Assembly (NCBI RefSeq): GCF_001641335.1
Contig: NZ_LVEM01000002.1
Span: forward strand, 1,219,663-1,283,662
DNA from: Bradyrhizobium stylosanthis
Lineage (GTDB): Bacteria > Pseudomonadota > Alphaproteobacteria > Rhizobiales > Xanthobacteraceae
Reading direction: 5' to 3'
DNA: 64,000 bases
This document shows, one piece after another, positions 9,968 through 18,379 of the stretch; the stretch's first letter is position 1; each line of letters begins with the position of its first letter. Made by a program: the position numbers and the translations under genes. A model generated the notes under the pieces. The model saw only the letters and a list, made by a program, of their open reading frames with translations. It was not told where the DNA came from and searched no databases.

Positions 9968-11336
9968 GATCTTTGCGCTCCGCGACCATCTCGGCGCGGA
10001 GCTGAAGGGCCGCACGATCTCGGATGCGCACGACGTCGTGTCGCTGACCGATATCCTGTCGCACACGGTCCTTGGCGGACGCCTGCACGAATTGTCCGGC
10101 CGCGCCGTGCTGCTGAAGCTGTCCGATCAGCTCCGGTCGGGCCTTGCCATGATCGAGCTCGACGGCATCGCCCGTCGCATGCTGCTCTGTCCGCCCGATC
10201 TCAACCCGGCGCATCTCGAGGCGCTGATTGCGGATGCCGGGATTGATGCCGTCGTCACCGACGAGCCCGACCGCTGGTCCGCGACCGGCGTCCCGCTGGT
10301 CGTGACCGCGCAATTGCCGCTTCAAGCCACCGCACCTGCCCGGACCGAGCGCGCCACCGAATGGCTGATGCTCACCTCGGGCACATCGGGCGTACCGAAA
10401 ATCGCCGGCCACACGCTGGAAGCGCTGACCGGCGCGATCGTCGCCGAAGGTCCCGCGAAGGGGCCCGCGCCGGTCTGGGCGACGTTCTACGATATCCGCC
10501 GCTATGGCGGCCTGCAGATCTTCCTCCGCGCCGTCCTCTCCGGCGGCTCGATGGTGCTGTCTGATCCGCATGAGGCGCTCGCCGATCATGTCGCGCGGCT
10601 GAATGCGCGCGGCGTCACGCACATTTCCGGCACGCCCTCGCACTGGCGCAAGCTCTTGATGAGCGGTTCGGCCGCGCAATTCGCTCCGGGCTATGTCCGT
10701 CTCTCCGGCGAGATTGCGGACCAGGCGGTACTCGACGGCCTCAAAGCCGCATTCCCCAATTCCTCCGTCGGCCATGCCTATGCCTCCACCGAGGCCGGCG
10801 TCGGCTTCGCCGTCAATGACGGGCTGGAAGGCTTTCCGGCGAACTATCTCGGCAACCGCAACGGCGTCGAGATGAAGGTCGTGGACGGGTCGCTGCGGAT
10901 CCGTTCGACGCGCACGGCCCATGCCTATATCGGCCGCAACGCCGCCGCGCTCACCGATAACGACGGGTTCGTCGACAGCGGCGACATTGTCGAGTTGCGC
11001 GGCGACCGCTATTATTTCGTCGGCCGCCGTGGCGGTATCATCAATATCGGCGGGCTGAAGGTTCATCCCGAGGAGATCGAGGCCGTGATCAACCGTCATC
11101 CCGACGTGCGGATGTCGCGGGCGAAATCGCGCAAGAGCCCGATCACCGGCGGCATCGTCGTCGCCGACGTGATTCTTGCCGACGGCACCGACCAGGCGCG
11201 CGCGAAGGAGATCCGCGATCGGATCCTGGAGCAGTGCCGCGCCCAGCTCGCTTCCCACAAGGTGCCGGCGGTGATCCGCTTCGTCGAGGCGCTCGACGTC
11301 ACCCCGGCCGGCAAACTGGCGCGCACCGATGCATAA
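9954..11336 (+). CDS. AMP-dependent acyl ligase, probable ACP-loading enzyme
   Basis: A 460-aa ANL-superfamily adenylating enzyme. The chosen ATG overlaps the ACP stop; the frame extends further upstream only as a shadow of the ACP. Core motifs are LMLTSGTSGVPKIAG (P-loop), GHAYASTEAG, SGDIVEL, GRRGGIINIGG (hinge) and the C-terminal PAGKLART lysine. At 460 aa it is shorter than the 500-600 aa typical of acyl-CoA ligases because the N-terminal part is compact. Cassette position between the ACP and the reductase suggests it charges the ACP with a carboxylic acid. Substrate unknown. Confidence 0.88.
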   Translation: MSPREIFALRDHLGAELKGRTISDAHDVVSLTDILSHTVLGGRLHELSGRAVLLKLSDQLRSGLAMIELDGIARRMLLCPPDLNPAHLEALIADAGIDAVVTDEPDRWSATGVPLVVTAQLPLQATAPARTERATEWLMLTSGTSGVPKIAGHTLEALTGAIVAEGPAKGPAPVWATFYDIRRYGGLQIFLRAVLSGGSMVLSDPHEALADHVARLNARGVTHISGTPSHWRKLLMSGSAAQFAPGYVRLSGEIADQAVLDGLKAAFPNSSVGHAYASTEAGVGFAVNDGLEGFPANYLGNRNGVEMKVVDGSLRIRSTRTAHAYIGRNAAALTDNDGFVDSGDIVELRGDRYYFVGRRGGIINIGGLKVHPEEIEAVINRHPDVRMSRAKSRKSPITGGIVVADVILADGTDQARAKEIRDRILEQCRAQLASHKVPAVIRFVEALDVTPAGKLARTDA

Positions 11337-12051
11337 TGTCCTCGTCACAGGCGGCAGCCGCGGTATCGGCCTTGCCATCGGCCAGCGTCTCGTCGGAGCC
11401 GGCTACAATGTGATCGCGGCGGCGCGGCGCGAGAGCGACGAGCTCAAGGCCGCCATTGCGGCGTCCGAGGGGCGCCTGCATTTCCGCGCCTGCGATCTCG
11501 CCGTGATCGACGCGATCCCCGCGTTCGCAAAGCTGGTGCGGGACGAGTTCGGTCCGATCTACGGCCTCGTCAACAATGCCGGCCTCGGCACCGAGGGCCT
11601 GCTCGCCACCATGCACAATTCCGAGATCGAGGCGCTGGTGCAGCTCAACGTGCTGTCGCCGATCATCCTCACCAAATATGTCGCGCGGCAGATGATGGCT
11701 GACGGCGCCGGGCGCATCATCAACATCTCCTCGATCATCGCGACGACGGGCTATAACGGCCTGTCCGTCTACGGCGCGACCAAGGCCGCCGCGACCGGTT
11801 TCACCCGCTCGCTCGCGCGCGAGGTCGGCAAGCTCGGTATCACCGTGAACGCGATCGCGCCCGGCTTCATCGACACCGAGCTCACGCACAATCTCTCCGA
11901 CGAAGGACGCAAGCGCATCGCGAGCCGCAGCGCTCTGCGCCGCCTGCCGGAGACGGATGACGTCGCACGCATGGTCGAATACCTTCTGGGCGAGGGCGGC
12001 CGCAACGTCACCGGCACCGTGTTCACGATCGATGCCGGCAATACGGCGTAG
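11329..12051 (+). CDS. SDR-family 3-oxoacyl-ACP reductase (FabG-like)
   Basis: A 240-aa short-chain dehydrogenase. It has the Rossmann motif TGGSRGIGLAI, NNAG near residue 82, catalytic Ser (INISSI) and YGATKAAA (YxxxK), and the C-terminal GRNVTGTVFTIDAGNTA, all typical of NADPH-dependent FabG. The start overlaps the ligase stop by 8 bp, so the three genes are translationally linked. In context it probably reduces a 3-keto group on the ACP-bound acyl chain. No ketosynthase or dehydratase is next to it. Confidence 0.9.
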   Translation: MHNVLVTGGSRGIGLAIGQRLVGAGYNVIAAARRESDELKAAIAASEGRLHFRACDLAVIDAIPAFAKLVRDEFGPIYGLVNNAGLGTEGLLATMHNSEIEALVQLNVLSPIILTKYVARQMMADGAGRIINISSIIATTGYNGLSVYGATKAAATGFTRSLAREVGKLGITVNAIAPGFIDTELTHNLSDEGRKRIASRSALRRLPETDDVARMVEYLLGEGGRNVTGTVFTIDAGNTA

Positions 12052-12176
12052 CGGAACCGCCCTGCCACAATTGCGTTGATCCGGCGCAATGACAGCCAGC
12101 CGGATTTGTTCGTAAGATGCCCCGCAATCGATTGGGTTACGTCAATCGATCTGCCCTAATCGAAGGGGAGCAGTCG

Positions 12177-12386
12177 ATGGCCGCTTCAAACATGACCGCT
12201 TCAAGTCAGGGCCGCACCGAGCCGTCGCGCGGCAAGCCGGACGACGTCCGCTGTCCGCCGATGTCGCATCAGAATTCCGGTGCTCACGGTCACGAGATGT
12301 ATCCGCAGCAGTTCGTGCGTCTGGTTGGGTGCCACGACGTCCCCGTCTCCACGCTGCGCAAGCGCCAGGACGAGAAGCTGCACTAG
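12177..12386 (+). CDS. Small hypothetical protein
   Basis: A 69-aa polar protein starting at an ATG with AGGGGAG 7 nt upstream. A longer frame to 12117 lacks a ribosome-binding site. It contains two Cys (VRCPPMS, LVGCHD) and several His (SHQNSGAHGHEMY), so metal binding is possible but unproven. It ends 4 bp inside the 3' end of the convergent RHH-like gene. No family recognised. Confidence 0.55.
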   Translation: MAASNMTASSQGRTEPSRGKPDDVRCPPMSHQNSGAHGHEMYPQQFVRLVGCHDVPVSTLRKRQDEKLH

Positions 12387-12763
12387 CTCCGATGCTGCTT
12401 CGGCAGGTCAATCCGCTCGTGTGAGAATTCCGGCGGCCCTTCGGTGAGGCGGCGGATGCGGCGCTCGCGCTCGTCCTCCGGCAAGGCCGGATCGAGCAGC
12501 CCCTCGATCTCGTGCACCGCGATCTCCTCGATCCGGGTGGCGTCCGATGCGATCGTTTGCGCCGGCGCCGAAGCGGCGGGCGCGATCTTCAGGCCGAGCT
12601 CAACCAGCTTGCAGATGGCCTCCGAGCGCGACAGGTGATGAGCCTCGGCCCAGGCATCGACAGTGGCGGTGAGCATTTCCGGCATCTTCACCGCACTGAT
12701 CGCGTCGGGCCCCGCGCGCCGGCGTGCCCGTGAGCTGGAGCCCTTGCTGCCGAGATCAGACAC
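12383..12763 (-). CDS. Ribbon-helix-helix-like small protein
   Basis: A 126-aa protein from a GTG start. After a basic N-terminus (SSSRARRRAGPD) comes KMPEMLTATVDAWAEAHHLS then RSEAICKLVELGLK. This has the pattern of an RHH/CopG DNA-binding segment (strand, then two helices with SRSEA). The C-terminal half is acidic (LDPALPEDERERRIRRL). The next in-frame start is Met27. No toxin partner adjoins it, so it is a possible regulator rather than an antitoxin. Family resemblance only. Confidence 0.6.
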   Translation of the reverse strand: MSDLGSKGSSSRARRRAGPDAISAVKMPEMLTATVDAWAEAHHLSRSEAICKLVELGLKIAPAASAPAQTIASDATRIEEIAVHEIEGLLDPALPEDERERRIRRLTEGPPEFSHERIDLPKQHRS

Positions 12764-12976
12764 CCCGATCGTCCCGTGCCACCGTTTCAGATGGATCGAG
12801 CGTAGACCTCATTCGCGGCCGGCGGCTTGATGCCGATCAATGACGAAGTGCGGCATTGCGGCGCGGAGCGATCTTGTTGTTCGGCTTCATTTCGGCCAAT
12901 GATCGGGAATCGAACCCGGATCGATCCTGCCACGTATCTCGTTCGGATACGCGTCCCAACCACCCGGCATCACCCG

Positions 12977-14122
12977 ATGACATCAGGCGAATCCTTCTAC
13001 GGCGGCATTCCGGTCTTCCGCGGCTTCACCAGCCTGATGGACCCCGCGCTCTATGCGCCGCTGCCGGACGACTGGAGCATCGGTGTCGCTGATATCGTCG
13101 ATTCCACCAAGGCCATCGCGGCGCAGCGCTACAAGGCGGTCAACATGGCCGGTGCGGCCGTGATCGCGGCGGTGACGAACGCCCTGGAGGGACGCGAGTT
13201 TCCCTTCGTGTTCGGCGGCGACGGCGCGAGTTTTGCGGTCGCGCCTTCGGATCTCGGTGCCGCGCGCGAAGCGCTCGCCGCGACCGCCACCTGGGTGCGG
13301 GAGGATCTCGAGCTGAAGATGCGCATCGCGCTGGTGCCGGTCAGCGCCATCCGCGCGCACGGCCTCGACGTCCGCGTCGCGCGTTTCGGTCCGTCGGCGA
13401 ACCTGTCCTATGCGATGTTCTCCGGCGGCGGCCTCGCCTGGGCCGACGCTGCCATGAAGCGGGGCGAGTTCGCGGTCGCGGAAGCGCCCGCCGGCACCCA
13501 GCCTGATCTGTCAGGCCTGTCCTGCCGCTTCGAGGTGATGCCGTCGGCACGCGGCCTGATCCTGTCGGTGCTGGTGATGCCGGCGCGCGGCGCCGATCCG
13601 CATGCCTTCCGCCAGGTGATCGAGGACATCATCCATCTCGTCGAGCGCAGCCCGGATGGTGGCCGGCCGGTGCCGCCGCAAGGGCCACCCTTGAAATGGC
13701 CGCCGCAGGGACTGGAGTTCGAGGCCCGCACCAGGCGCGGCGGTCCGCTGCTCGCGCGCAGGGCCAGCGTGCTGGCCTACACCTTGTTCGTCTACCTGAT
13801 CATGCGCTTTGACCTCAATGTCGGCGGCTTCGTGCCGAACGTCTACAAGCGTCAGGTGGTCGAGAACTCCGATTTCAGGAAATATGACGACGGCCTGCGC
13901 ATGATCCTCGACTGCACCCCGCAGCTCGAGCGTGCGCTGAGCGATCGTCTCGCCGCCGCGGCGCGCGACGGCGTCGTGCGCTATGGCCTCCACCGCCAGG
14001 ACGCCGCGATGATGACCTGCTTCACGCCGTCGGCGCTGCGCAGCGACCACGTGCATTTCATCGACGGCGCCCGGGGCGGCTATGCCTCGGCGGCGACGGC
14101 GCTGAAGGCGATGATGGCGTAG
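12977..14122 (+). CDS. DUF3095 family protein
   Basis: A 381-aa protein. The chosen start gives MTSGESFYGGIPVFRGFTSL, the normal beginning for this family; the frame extends 50 codons upstream through two hairpins with no family resemblance. Motifs include DWSIGVADIVDSTKAIA and FPFVFGGDGASFAV, laid out like a degenerate class III nucleotidyl cyclase (metal-site Asp in ADIVDST and GGDGA), followed by a conserved C-terminal half ending RGGYASAATALKAMMA. Function is unknown; DUF3095 is distantly related to cyclases, and activity is not established. It stands alone. Confidence 0.85.
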   Translation: MTSGESFYGGIPVFRGFTSLMDPALYAPLPDDWSIGVADIVDSTKAIAAQRYKAVNMAGAAVIAAVTNALEGREFPFVFGGDGASFAVAPSDLGAAREALAATATWVREDLELKMRIALVPVSAIRAHGLDVRVARFGPSANLSYAMFSGGGLAWADAAMKRGEFAVAEAPAGTQPDLSGLSCRFEVMPSARGLILSVLVMPARGADPHAFRQVIEDIIHLVERSPDGGRPVPPQGPPLKWPPQGLEFEARTRRGGPLLARRASVLAYTLFVYLIMRFDLNVGGFVPNVYKRQVVENSDFRKYDDGLRMILDCTPQLERALSDRLAAAARDGVVRYGLHRQDAAMMTCFTPSALRSDHVHFIDGARGGYASAATALKAMMA

Positions 14123-14130
14123 CGGATCCC

Positions 14131-14181
14131 GTGTCCCGGCTCTGCGCAGCAGCGCTTTGCGCTGCATCGCGTCCGGGACAC
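14131..14181. repeat. Intergenic palindromic repeat, GTGTCCCGG family
   Basis: About 50 bp bounded by GTGTCCCGG and CCGGGACAC, with an internal GCGCAGCAGCGC-type core. It occupies the space between two convergent genes. Near-copies lie at 34014-34158. It probably acts as a hairpin or is a dispersed non-coding repeat of this genus. Confidence 0.7.
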
Positions 14182-14195
14182 GAGAGATCAGAACT

Positions 14196-14630
14196 TCAGC
14201 GCCCCGTGCGCGTCCAGCTCTCGCCGCCGCAGAGCGCGCCGACGCAGCCTTCGACCCGCAGCGAATCCGCACCGGTGACCGTGACGCTGCTGGCATAGGT
14301 GCTGCCGTCATCGGCATTGTAGATCTGGCCCGACCATTTGTTCGGACCTGTGGGCTGCATGCCGCTGAACAGCGGCAGGCCGATCATCGGGCGCTTTGCG
14401 AGCGCGGGATTGGGATTCTTGCTGTCGGAGGCGGGCTGGCCGGTCGCCGTGTCCATGGGCTCGCGCAGCCAGACGATGTGGCCGCAGATGCCGCCGCCGC
14501 ACTTGCTGATCTTCACGCGCGCATCGCCGGCCTGGGTGAGCCAGGTCCCGTCGGCGCTCTGCGCATGCGCGGCGCTCGCGCCAAGCAGCGCAGTCAGGAT
14601 GACGGAGAGGATGGCGAATCTGCTGAACAT
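14196..14630 (-). CDS. Exported DUF2147 family protein
   Basis: A 144-aa periplasmic protein. The start was set at MFSRFAILSVILTALLG, a clean signal peptide cleaved after AHAQS. The mature part shows the DUF2147 pattern: DGTWLTQAGDARVKISKCGG, CGHIVWLREP, NPALAKRPMIGLPLF, KWSGQIYNADDGSTY and C-terminal GCVGALCGGESWTR. Four Cys suggest two disulfides. The family is a calycin-like beta barrel with no assigned biochemical role. A longer frame to 14684 would mask the signal peptide. Confidence 0.85.
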   Translation of the reverse strand: MFSRFAILSVILTALLGASAAHAQSADGTWLTQAGDARVKISKCGGGICGHIVWLREPMDTATGQPASDSKNPNPALAKRPMIGLPLFSGMQPTGPNKWSGQIYNADDGSTYASSVTVTGADSLRVEGCVGALCGGESWTRTGR

Positions 14631-14725
14631 GGAGAGGCCCCGAAAATGCAGGCGCCTCCATAGCAGCCCGGCAGGATAGTGCAACGCCGGATTGAATCAC
14701 ATTCCTGCGCGTGATTTGCCTGCGC

Positions 14726-16111
14726 TCATTTGCCCCAGCGCACGAACGCGACCGAAGCCGCGGTCAGGAGCCCGAACACGACCATGGCGCCGCCGACCAG
14801 CGCGAACAACGTCCAGGCCGGCGCCTGCGCCGTCATGAGGGCAACTCCGCCGATCGCGACGATCAGCAGCCGCGCGGTGGAGGCCAGCACGGGACCGCCG
14901 ACGCGCGCAGCGCCTTGCGAGGAGAAATACAGCGATACGCCCATGCCGAAGAACACGAAGGCCGGACCTGCCCAGTGGAAATAGCTGTGTGCCGCCGCCG
15001 TGACGCCGGGATCGCGCGTGAACAGCGACACCCACAGCGCGGGATCGAGCGCGACGACGAGGCCGATCGTGCCGACGGTGAGGCCGGAGGCCGCCGCGGC
15101 CGTCCACGCCACGCGCCGTGCGCGCGCGACATGGCCGGCGCCCATTGCCATGCCGACCATCGGCACCGAGGCGATGCCGAAGGCGAAGGTGATCGGGATC
15201 AGCAGGAATTCCAGCCGCGAGCCGATGCCGTAGCCGGCCAGCATCTCGGTGCCGAAGGTCGCCAGGATCTTCGTGAAGATCAGGATGGTGAGCACGGTCT
15301 GGAGCGGCGACAGGCAGGCGACCGCGCCGACTTTCAGGATATCCAGGAACATCGCGCGCTCGAAATGGAAGGCGCGGAAGTCGAGTTGCAGCCGGCTGCG
15401 GCCGGAGAGCAGATACCAGAGGAAGAAGATCGCGGCGCAGCTGAATGCGATCAACTGGCCGCTCGCGACGCCGGGCATGCCGAATTGCGGTACGCCGAAC
15501 AGGCCGAGCCCCAGCGTGCCGCCGAGCGCGATCTGGAGCACGCTCGCCCCGATCAACGTCATCGACGGCAGGCGCATGTCGCCGGTGCCGCGGATCACGG
15601 ACGCCAGTGTGTTGACGAGCCAGATCGCGACCGCGCCGGAGAACAGCACCTGCGAATAGCCGCAGGCTTCTTCCAGCACGCGCTCGCGGCCGCCGAGCAG
15701 CGTGAAGAACGAGCGGCCGAACGCCAGCATCGTTACAGTGAAGAACAGTCCGCCGCAGAGGCCGATGATGGCGGCATGCAATGCCAGCGTCGCGGCGCGG
15801 TCGCGATCGCCCCCGCCGAGTGCGCGGCTGATCGCCGACGAGACACCGCCGCCCATCGCACCCGCGCTCATCATTTGCGTCAGCATAGCGAACGGAAACA
15901 CCAGCGCGATCGCGGCGAGCGGAATGGTGCCGAGCCGGCCGATATAGGAGGTCTCGGCGATCGCAACCAGCGTGCTGCCGACCATCGCGATCATGTTGGG
16001 GATCGCGAGCCGCAGCAGCGTCGGCAGGATCGGCGCGGTCAGCAGGCTGGCGATGGGGGAGGCGACCGGAGCGCGGGGCGGCACGGCGTCTAGCGGGGCG
16101 TCGATCGTCAT
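14726..16111 (-). CDS. MATE-family multidrug/Na+ antiporter
   Basis: A 461-aa, 12-TM exporter. Family features are LLTAPILPTLLRLAIPNM and GSTLVAIAETSYIGRLG (TM1-2), SAGAMGGGVSSAISRALGGG, and a mirrored second half beginning near AIPLTF/MVGMAMGAGHVARA. I start at Met13 of the open frame because a TATAAAA element lies directly before the more distal ATG (16147), which would put the transcript start inside it. The alternative start adds 12 residues. No linked regulator is present. Substrate unknown. Confidence 0.9.
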   Translation of the reverse strand: MTIDAPLDAVPPRAPVASPIASLLTAPILPTLLRLAIPNMIAMVGSTLVAIAETSYIGRLGTIPLAAIALVFPFAMLTQMMSAGAMGGGVSSAISRALGGGDRDRAATLALHAAIIGLCGGLFFTVTMLAFGRSFFTLLGGRERVLEEACGYSQVLFSGAVAIWLVNTLASVIRGTGDMRLPSMTLIGASVLQIALGGTLGLGLFGVPQFGMPGVASGQLIAFSCAAIFFLWYLLSGRSRLQLDFRAFHFERAMFLDILKVGAVACLSPLQTVLTILIFTKILATFGTEMLAGYGIGSRLEFLLIPITFAFGIASVPMVGMAMGAGHVARARRVAWTAAAASGLTVGTIGLVVALDPALWVSLFTRDPGVTAAAHSYFHWAGPAFVFFGMGVSLYFSSQGAARVGGPVLASTARLLIVAIGGVALMTAQAPAWTLFALVGGAMVVFGLLTAASVAFVRWGK

Positions 16112-16194
16112 GTGCCACGGTGCGGAATATTGAATGATGATCGACATTTTATAGGGCCGGCGCCGCCCGCGCCAGCCCCAGTCTCATGCAGGGC

Positions 16195-16722
16195 TCACCA
16201 CGGCAGACCGCATAGGTCGATGGTGCCCAGCGTCGGCGCGCGGACGATGTTGAAGACGTAGGGCGCCATGTGGGTGAAGCGGATGCGCCCCTCCGGCTGC
16301 TCGCAATAGACCTCGCCCTTGAAGGGCAGCCAACTGCGGGTCTCATAGAATGTGAAATTGTGAGGCTCGCAGAACAGCAGCGCGAAGCGGGTCGCCTCGT
16401 TGGCGCGGATGGTGTGCACCGCCGCGTCGATCGCCATGGTTGCATAGCCGCGGCCGCGCTGGTCCGCCCGCGTGCAGACGCCGCCGATGCCGCCGATATG
16501 CACCTTCTGTCCGTTCCAGGTGACGGTGCGGAAGTAGATGCCGACATGGCAGACGAGGCCGTCCTCGGGCGTCTCGATCAGCACGCGCAGATCGGCATTG
16601 GCCCATTTGACGTGAGCCCAGGGCTTGTCCGCGACCAATTGCGGGCCCCAGACCGCCTGATGCAGCGGCTCCGCGATCCGCCACGAGGCATCGCCGTTCA
16701 AAATATCGATCTCGATGCTCAT
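16195..16722 (-). CDS. GNAT-family N-acetyltransferase
   Basis: A 175-aa protein with the acetyl-CoA loop QRGRGYATMAI (motif A) after strand IGGIGGVCTR, then EATRFALLFCEPHNFTFYETRSW, where the YE pair fits motif B. The N-terminal substrate half is polar and carries no recognisable acceptor signature. AGAGAG precedes the ATG. It is divergent from sodB and downstream of nothing obvious. The substrate (small amine, antibiotic or peptide) cannot be inferred. Confidence 0.82.
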   Translation of the reverse strand: MSIEIDILNGDASWRIAEPLHQAVWGPQLVADKPWAHVKWANADLRVLIETPEDGLVCHVGIYFRTVTWNGQKVHIGGIGGVCTRADQRGRGYATMAIDAAVHTIRANEATRFALLFCEPHNFTFYETRSWLPFKGEVYCEQPEGRIRFTHMAPYVFNIVRAPTLGTIDLCGLPW

Positions 16723-16966
16723 CGTGCTCTCTTCTTATCGCCGCGCCGGAGCGCGTTCGTTCTGCCATAAGCGCTTCAAAGGCAATGATATTTTATGGCG
16801 AACCCTGGGTTTGATCGACCGCGGCCCGGTGCGACGGATTTGTGCATTCGGACAACGCAACCCCCATCACGCCTTTTCGCAAATTCTGAGGTATTTAATG
16901 CCGGAGGAACCTTCTATAAGGGGTGACCGTTAGAACTCGTTCCCCATCAGTCGCGGACAACATCCC

Positions 16967-17563
16967 ATGACCTTTACGCTGCCCCCACTCCCTTACGCCT
17001 ATGACGCCCTCGGCCAGTTCATGTCGAAGGAGACGCTGGAATTCCACCACGACAAGCATCATCAGGCCTACGTCACCAACGGCAACAACGCGCTCAAGGG
17101 GACCGAATGGGAAGGCAAGTCCCTTGAAGAGATCGTCAAGGGCTCGTTCGGCAAGAACCCCGCGGTGTTCAACAACGCCGGCCAGCACTACAACCACATC
17201 CACTTCTGGAGCTGGATGAAGCCCAATGGCGGCGGCACCAAGCTGCCGGGCAAGCTCGAGAAGAAGATCAACGAGGACCTCGGCGGCTTCGAGAAGTTCA
17301 AGACCGACTTCCAGGCGGCCGGCGTCGGCCAGTTCGGCTCCGGCTGGTGCTGGCTCCAGGTCAAGAACGGCAAGCTCGAGATCTCCAAGACCCCGAACGG
17401 CGAGAATCCGCTGGTGCACGGCGCCACCCCGATCCTCGGCTGCGACGTCTGGGAGCACTCCTACTACATCGACTACCGCAACCGCCGCCCCGACTATCTC
17501 AAGGCGTTCGTCGAGAACCTCGTGAACTGGGAATACGTGGAGTCCCTGTTCGACAAGGCCTGA
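16967..17563 (+). CDS. sodB: Fe-type superoxide dismutase
   Basis: A 198-aa cytosolic enzyme dismutating superoxide. Metal ligands are visible at His27 (EFHHDKHH), His77 (HYNHIHFW), Asp160 and His164 (DVWEHSYY). Gln73 in NNAGQHYNH is the second-sphere Gln of the Fe form, whereas Mn enzymes have Gly there and Gln later, so Fe or cambialistic metal use is expected. The length is standard. The transcript ends at the strong hairpin-T5 terminator at 17627-17653. No clear operator was found upstream. Confidence 0.96.
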   Translation: MTFTLPPLPYAYDALGQFMSKETLEFHHDKHHQAYVTNGNNALKGTEWEGKSLEEIVKGSFGKNPAVFNNAGQHYNHIHFWSWMKPNGGGTKLPGKLEKKINEDLGGFEKFKTDFQAAGVGQFGSGWCWLQVKNGKLEISKTPNGENPLVHGATPILGCDVWEHSYYIDYRNRRPDYLKAFVENLVNWEYVESLFDKA

Positions 17564-17576
17564 GGCTTTACCCCTT

Positions 17577-17612
17577 CATTCCGGGTTCGATGCCGCGCAT
17601 CGCCCCGGAATG
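17577..17612. repeat. Palindromic repeat, CATTCCGGG family, copy A
   Basis: A 36-bp imperfect palindrome bounded by CATTCCGGG and CCGGAATG, located between the sodB stop and its terminator. Its reverse complement is almost identical to the first half of the element at 18901-18964, so it is one family in opposite orientations. Confidence 0.75.
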
Positions 17613-17626
17613 ACAGAATAGACAAA

Positions 17627-17653
17627 GGCGGTCGCAGCAGCGGCCGCCTTTTT
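17627..17653 (+). terminator. Rho-independent terminator of sodB
   Basis: The arms GGCGGTCGC and GCGGCCGCC form a 9-bp stem with one G-U pair, an AGCA loop, and then TTTTT. It lies about 60 bp after the sodB stop. Confidence 0.88.
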
Positions 17654-17767
17654 GCTGTGCGGAATTGCCCTGCGCGACGCGCGCACTGGTCTGCCATCGT
17701 TCCGTTTGCATCGGGGGAACGCCGCCCTTAATCAGGACGGGCATCACCCTCGAGCCGACCAAGCCCG

Positions 17768-18379
17768 TTGTCAGAACCTCCCTTGAAAAGTCCTGCGCCT
17801 GCAGAGGACGCGGAGTCCGAGCCGCGGCCGGGGCGCGTGCGCAAGCCGATCGGCTGGTCGACGATCATCATCGCGGCCCTGGTGGCGGTGAGCGCGGCGC
17901 TGGTCTGGCGGCGCGACGGCACCGATGGCGTGCTCGACATCCTGACCCACGACCTCTCGCTGTTCTCGGGCATCCTGCCGCGCGTGCTGGCGGGCTGCCT
18001 GCTCGGCGCCTTCATCTCCGAGATCCTGCCGCACGAAAAGGTCTCGCGCTCGCTCGGGCCGAAATCCGGCCTGAAGGGGCTTCTGATCGGCGCTGCCTTC
18101 GGCGCGATCCTGCCGGGCGGGCCCTTCACCGCCTATCCCGTGGCGAGCGCGCTGCTCGCGGTCGGCGCCGATTTCGGCGCCACCATCGCCATGGTCGTGA
18201 GCTGGACCCTGATCGGCTACGGCCGGGCGGTGGCCTGGGAAATCCCGATCATGGGCACCGATTTCACGCTGTGGCGGATCCTGATCTCGCTGCCGCTGCC
18301 GGTGCTCGCGGGCGCGCTCGGCCGCTTCGTCTATGTCCGGCTTTATCCGAAGCCGCTCGCGAAGGACGACGAGAGTTGA
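17768..18379 (+). CDS. Membrane permease, first half of a split pair (DUF318/ArsP-like)
   Basis: A 203-aa protein, most plausibly initiated at TTG 17768 since there is no ATG in the N-terminal part. A cytosolic Pro/Glu-rich tail is followed by TMs. The signature ILPGGPFTAYPVASALL contains the PGGP motif typical of this permease family. The end overlaps the start of the next permease gene by 4 bp (TTGA). The pair resembles one family protein divided into two chains. Transported substrate unknown; the related ArsP exports organoarsenicals. Confidence 0.8.
   Translation: MSEPPLKSPAPAEDAESEPRPGRVRKPIGWSTIIIAALVAVSAALVWRRDGTDGVLDILTHDLSLFSGILPRVLAGCLLGAFISEILPHEKVSRSLGPKSGLKGLLIGAAFGAILPGGPFTAYPVASALLAVGADFGATIAMVVSWTLIGYGRAVAWEIPIMGTDFTLWRILISLPLPVLAGALGRFVYVRLYPKPLAKDDES

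Noticed and set aside
12885-12985. tRNA gene on the minus strand suggested by GGGTTCGATTCCC
   Set aside because: No matching 7-bp acceptor stem, no D-arm and the anticodon-like loop lacks U33. At best a remnant; listed as a weak finding only.
14697-16118. A 473-codon frame overlapping the MATE gene on the same strand
   Set aside because: It is Arg/Asp/His-rich with no membrane spans, whereas the other frame is a full MATE transporter.
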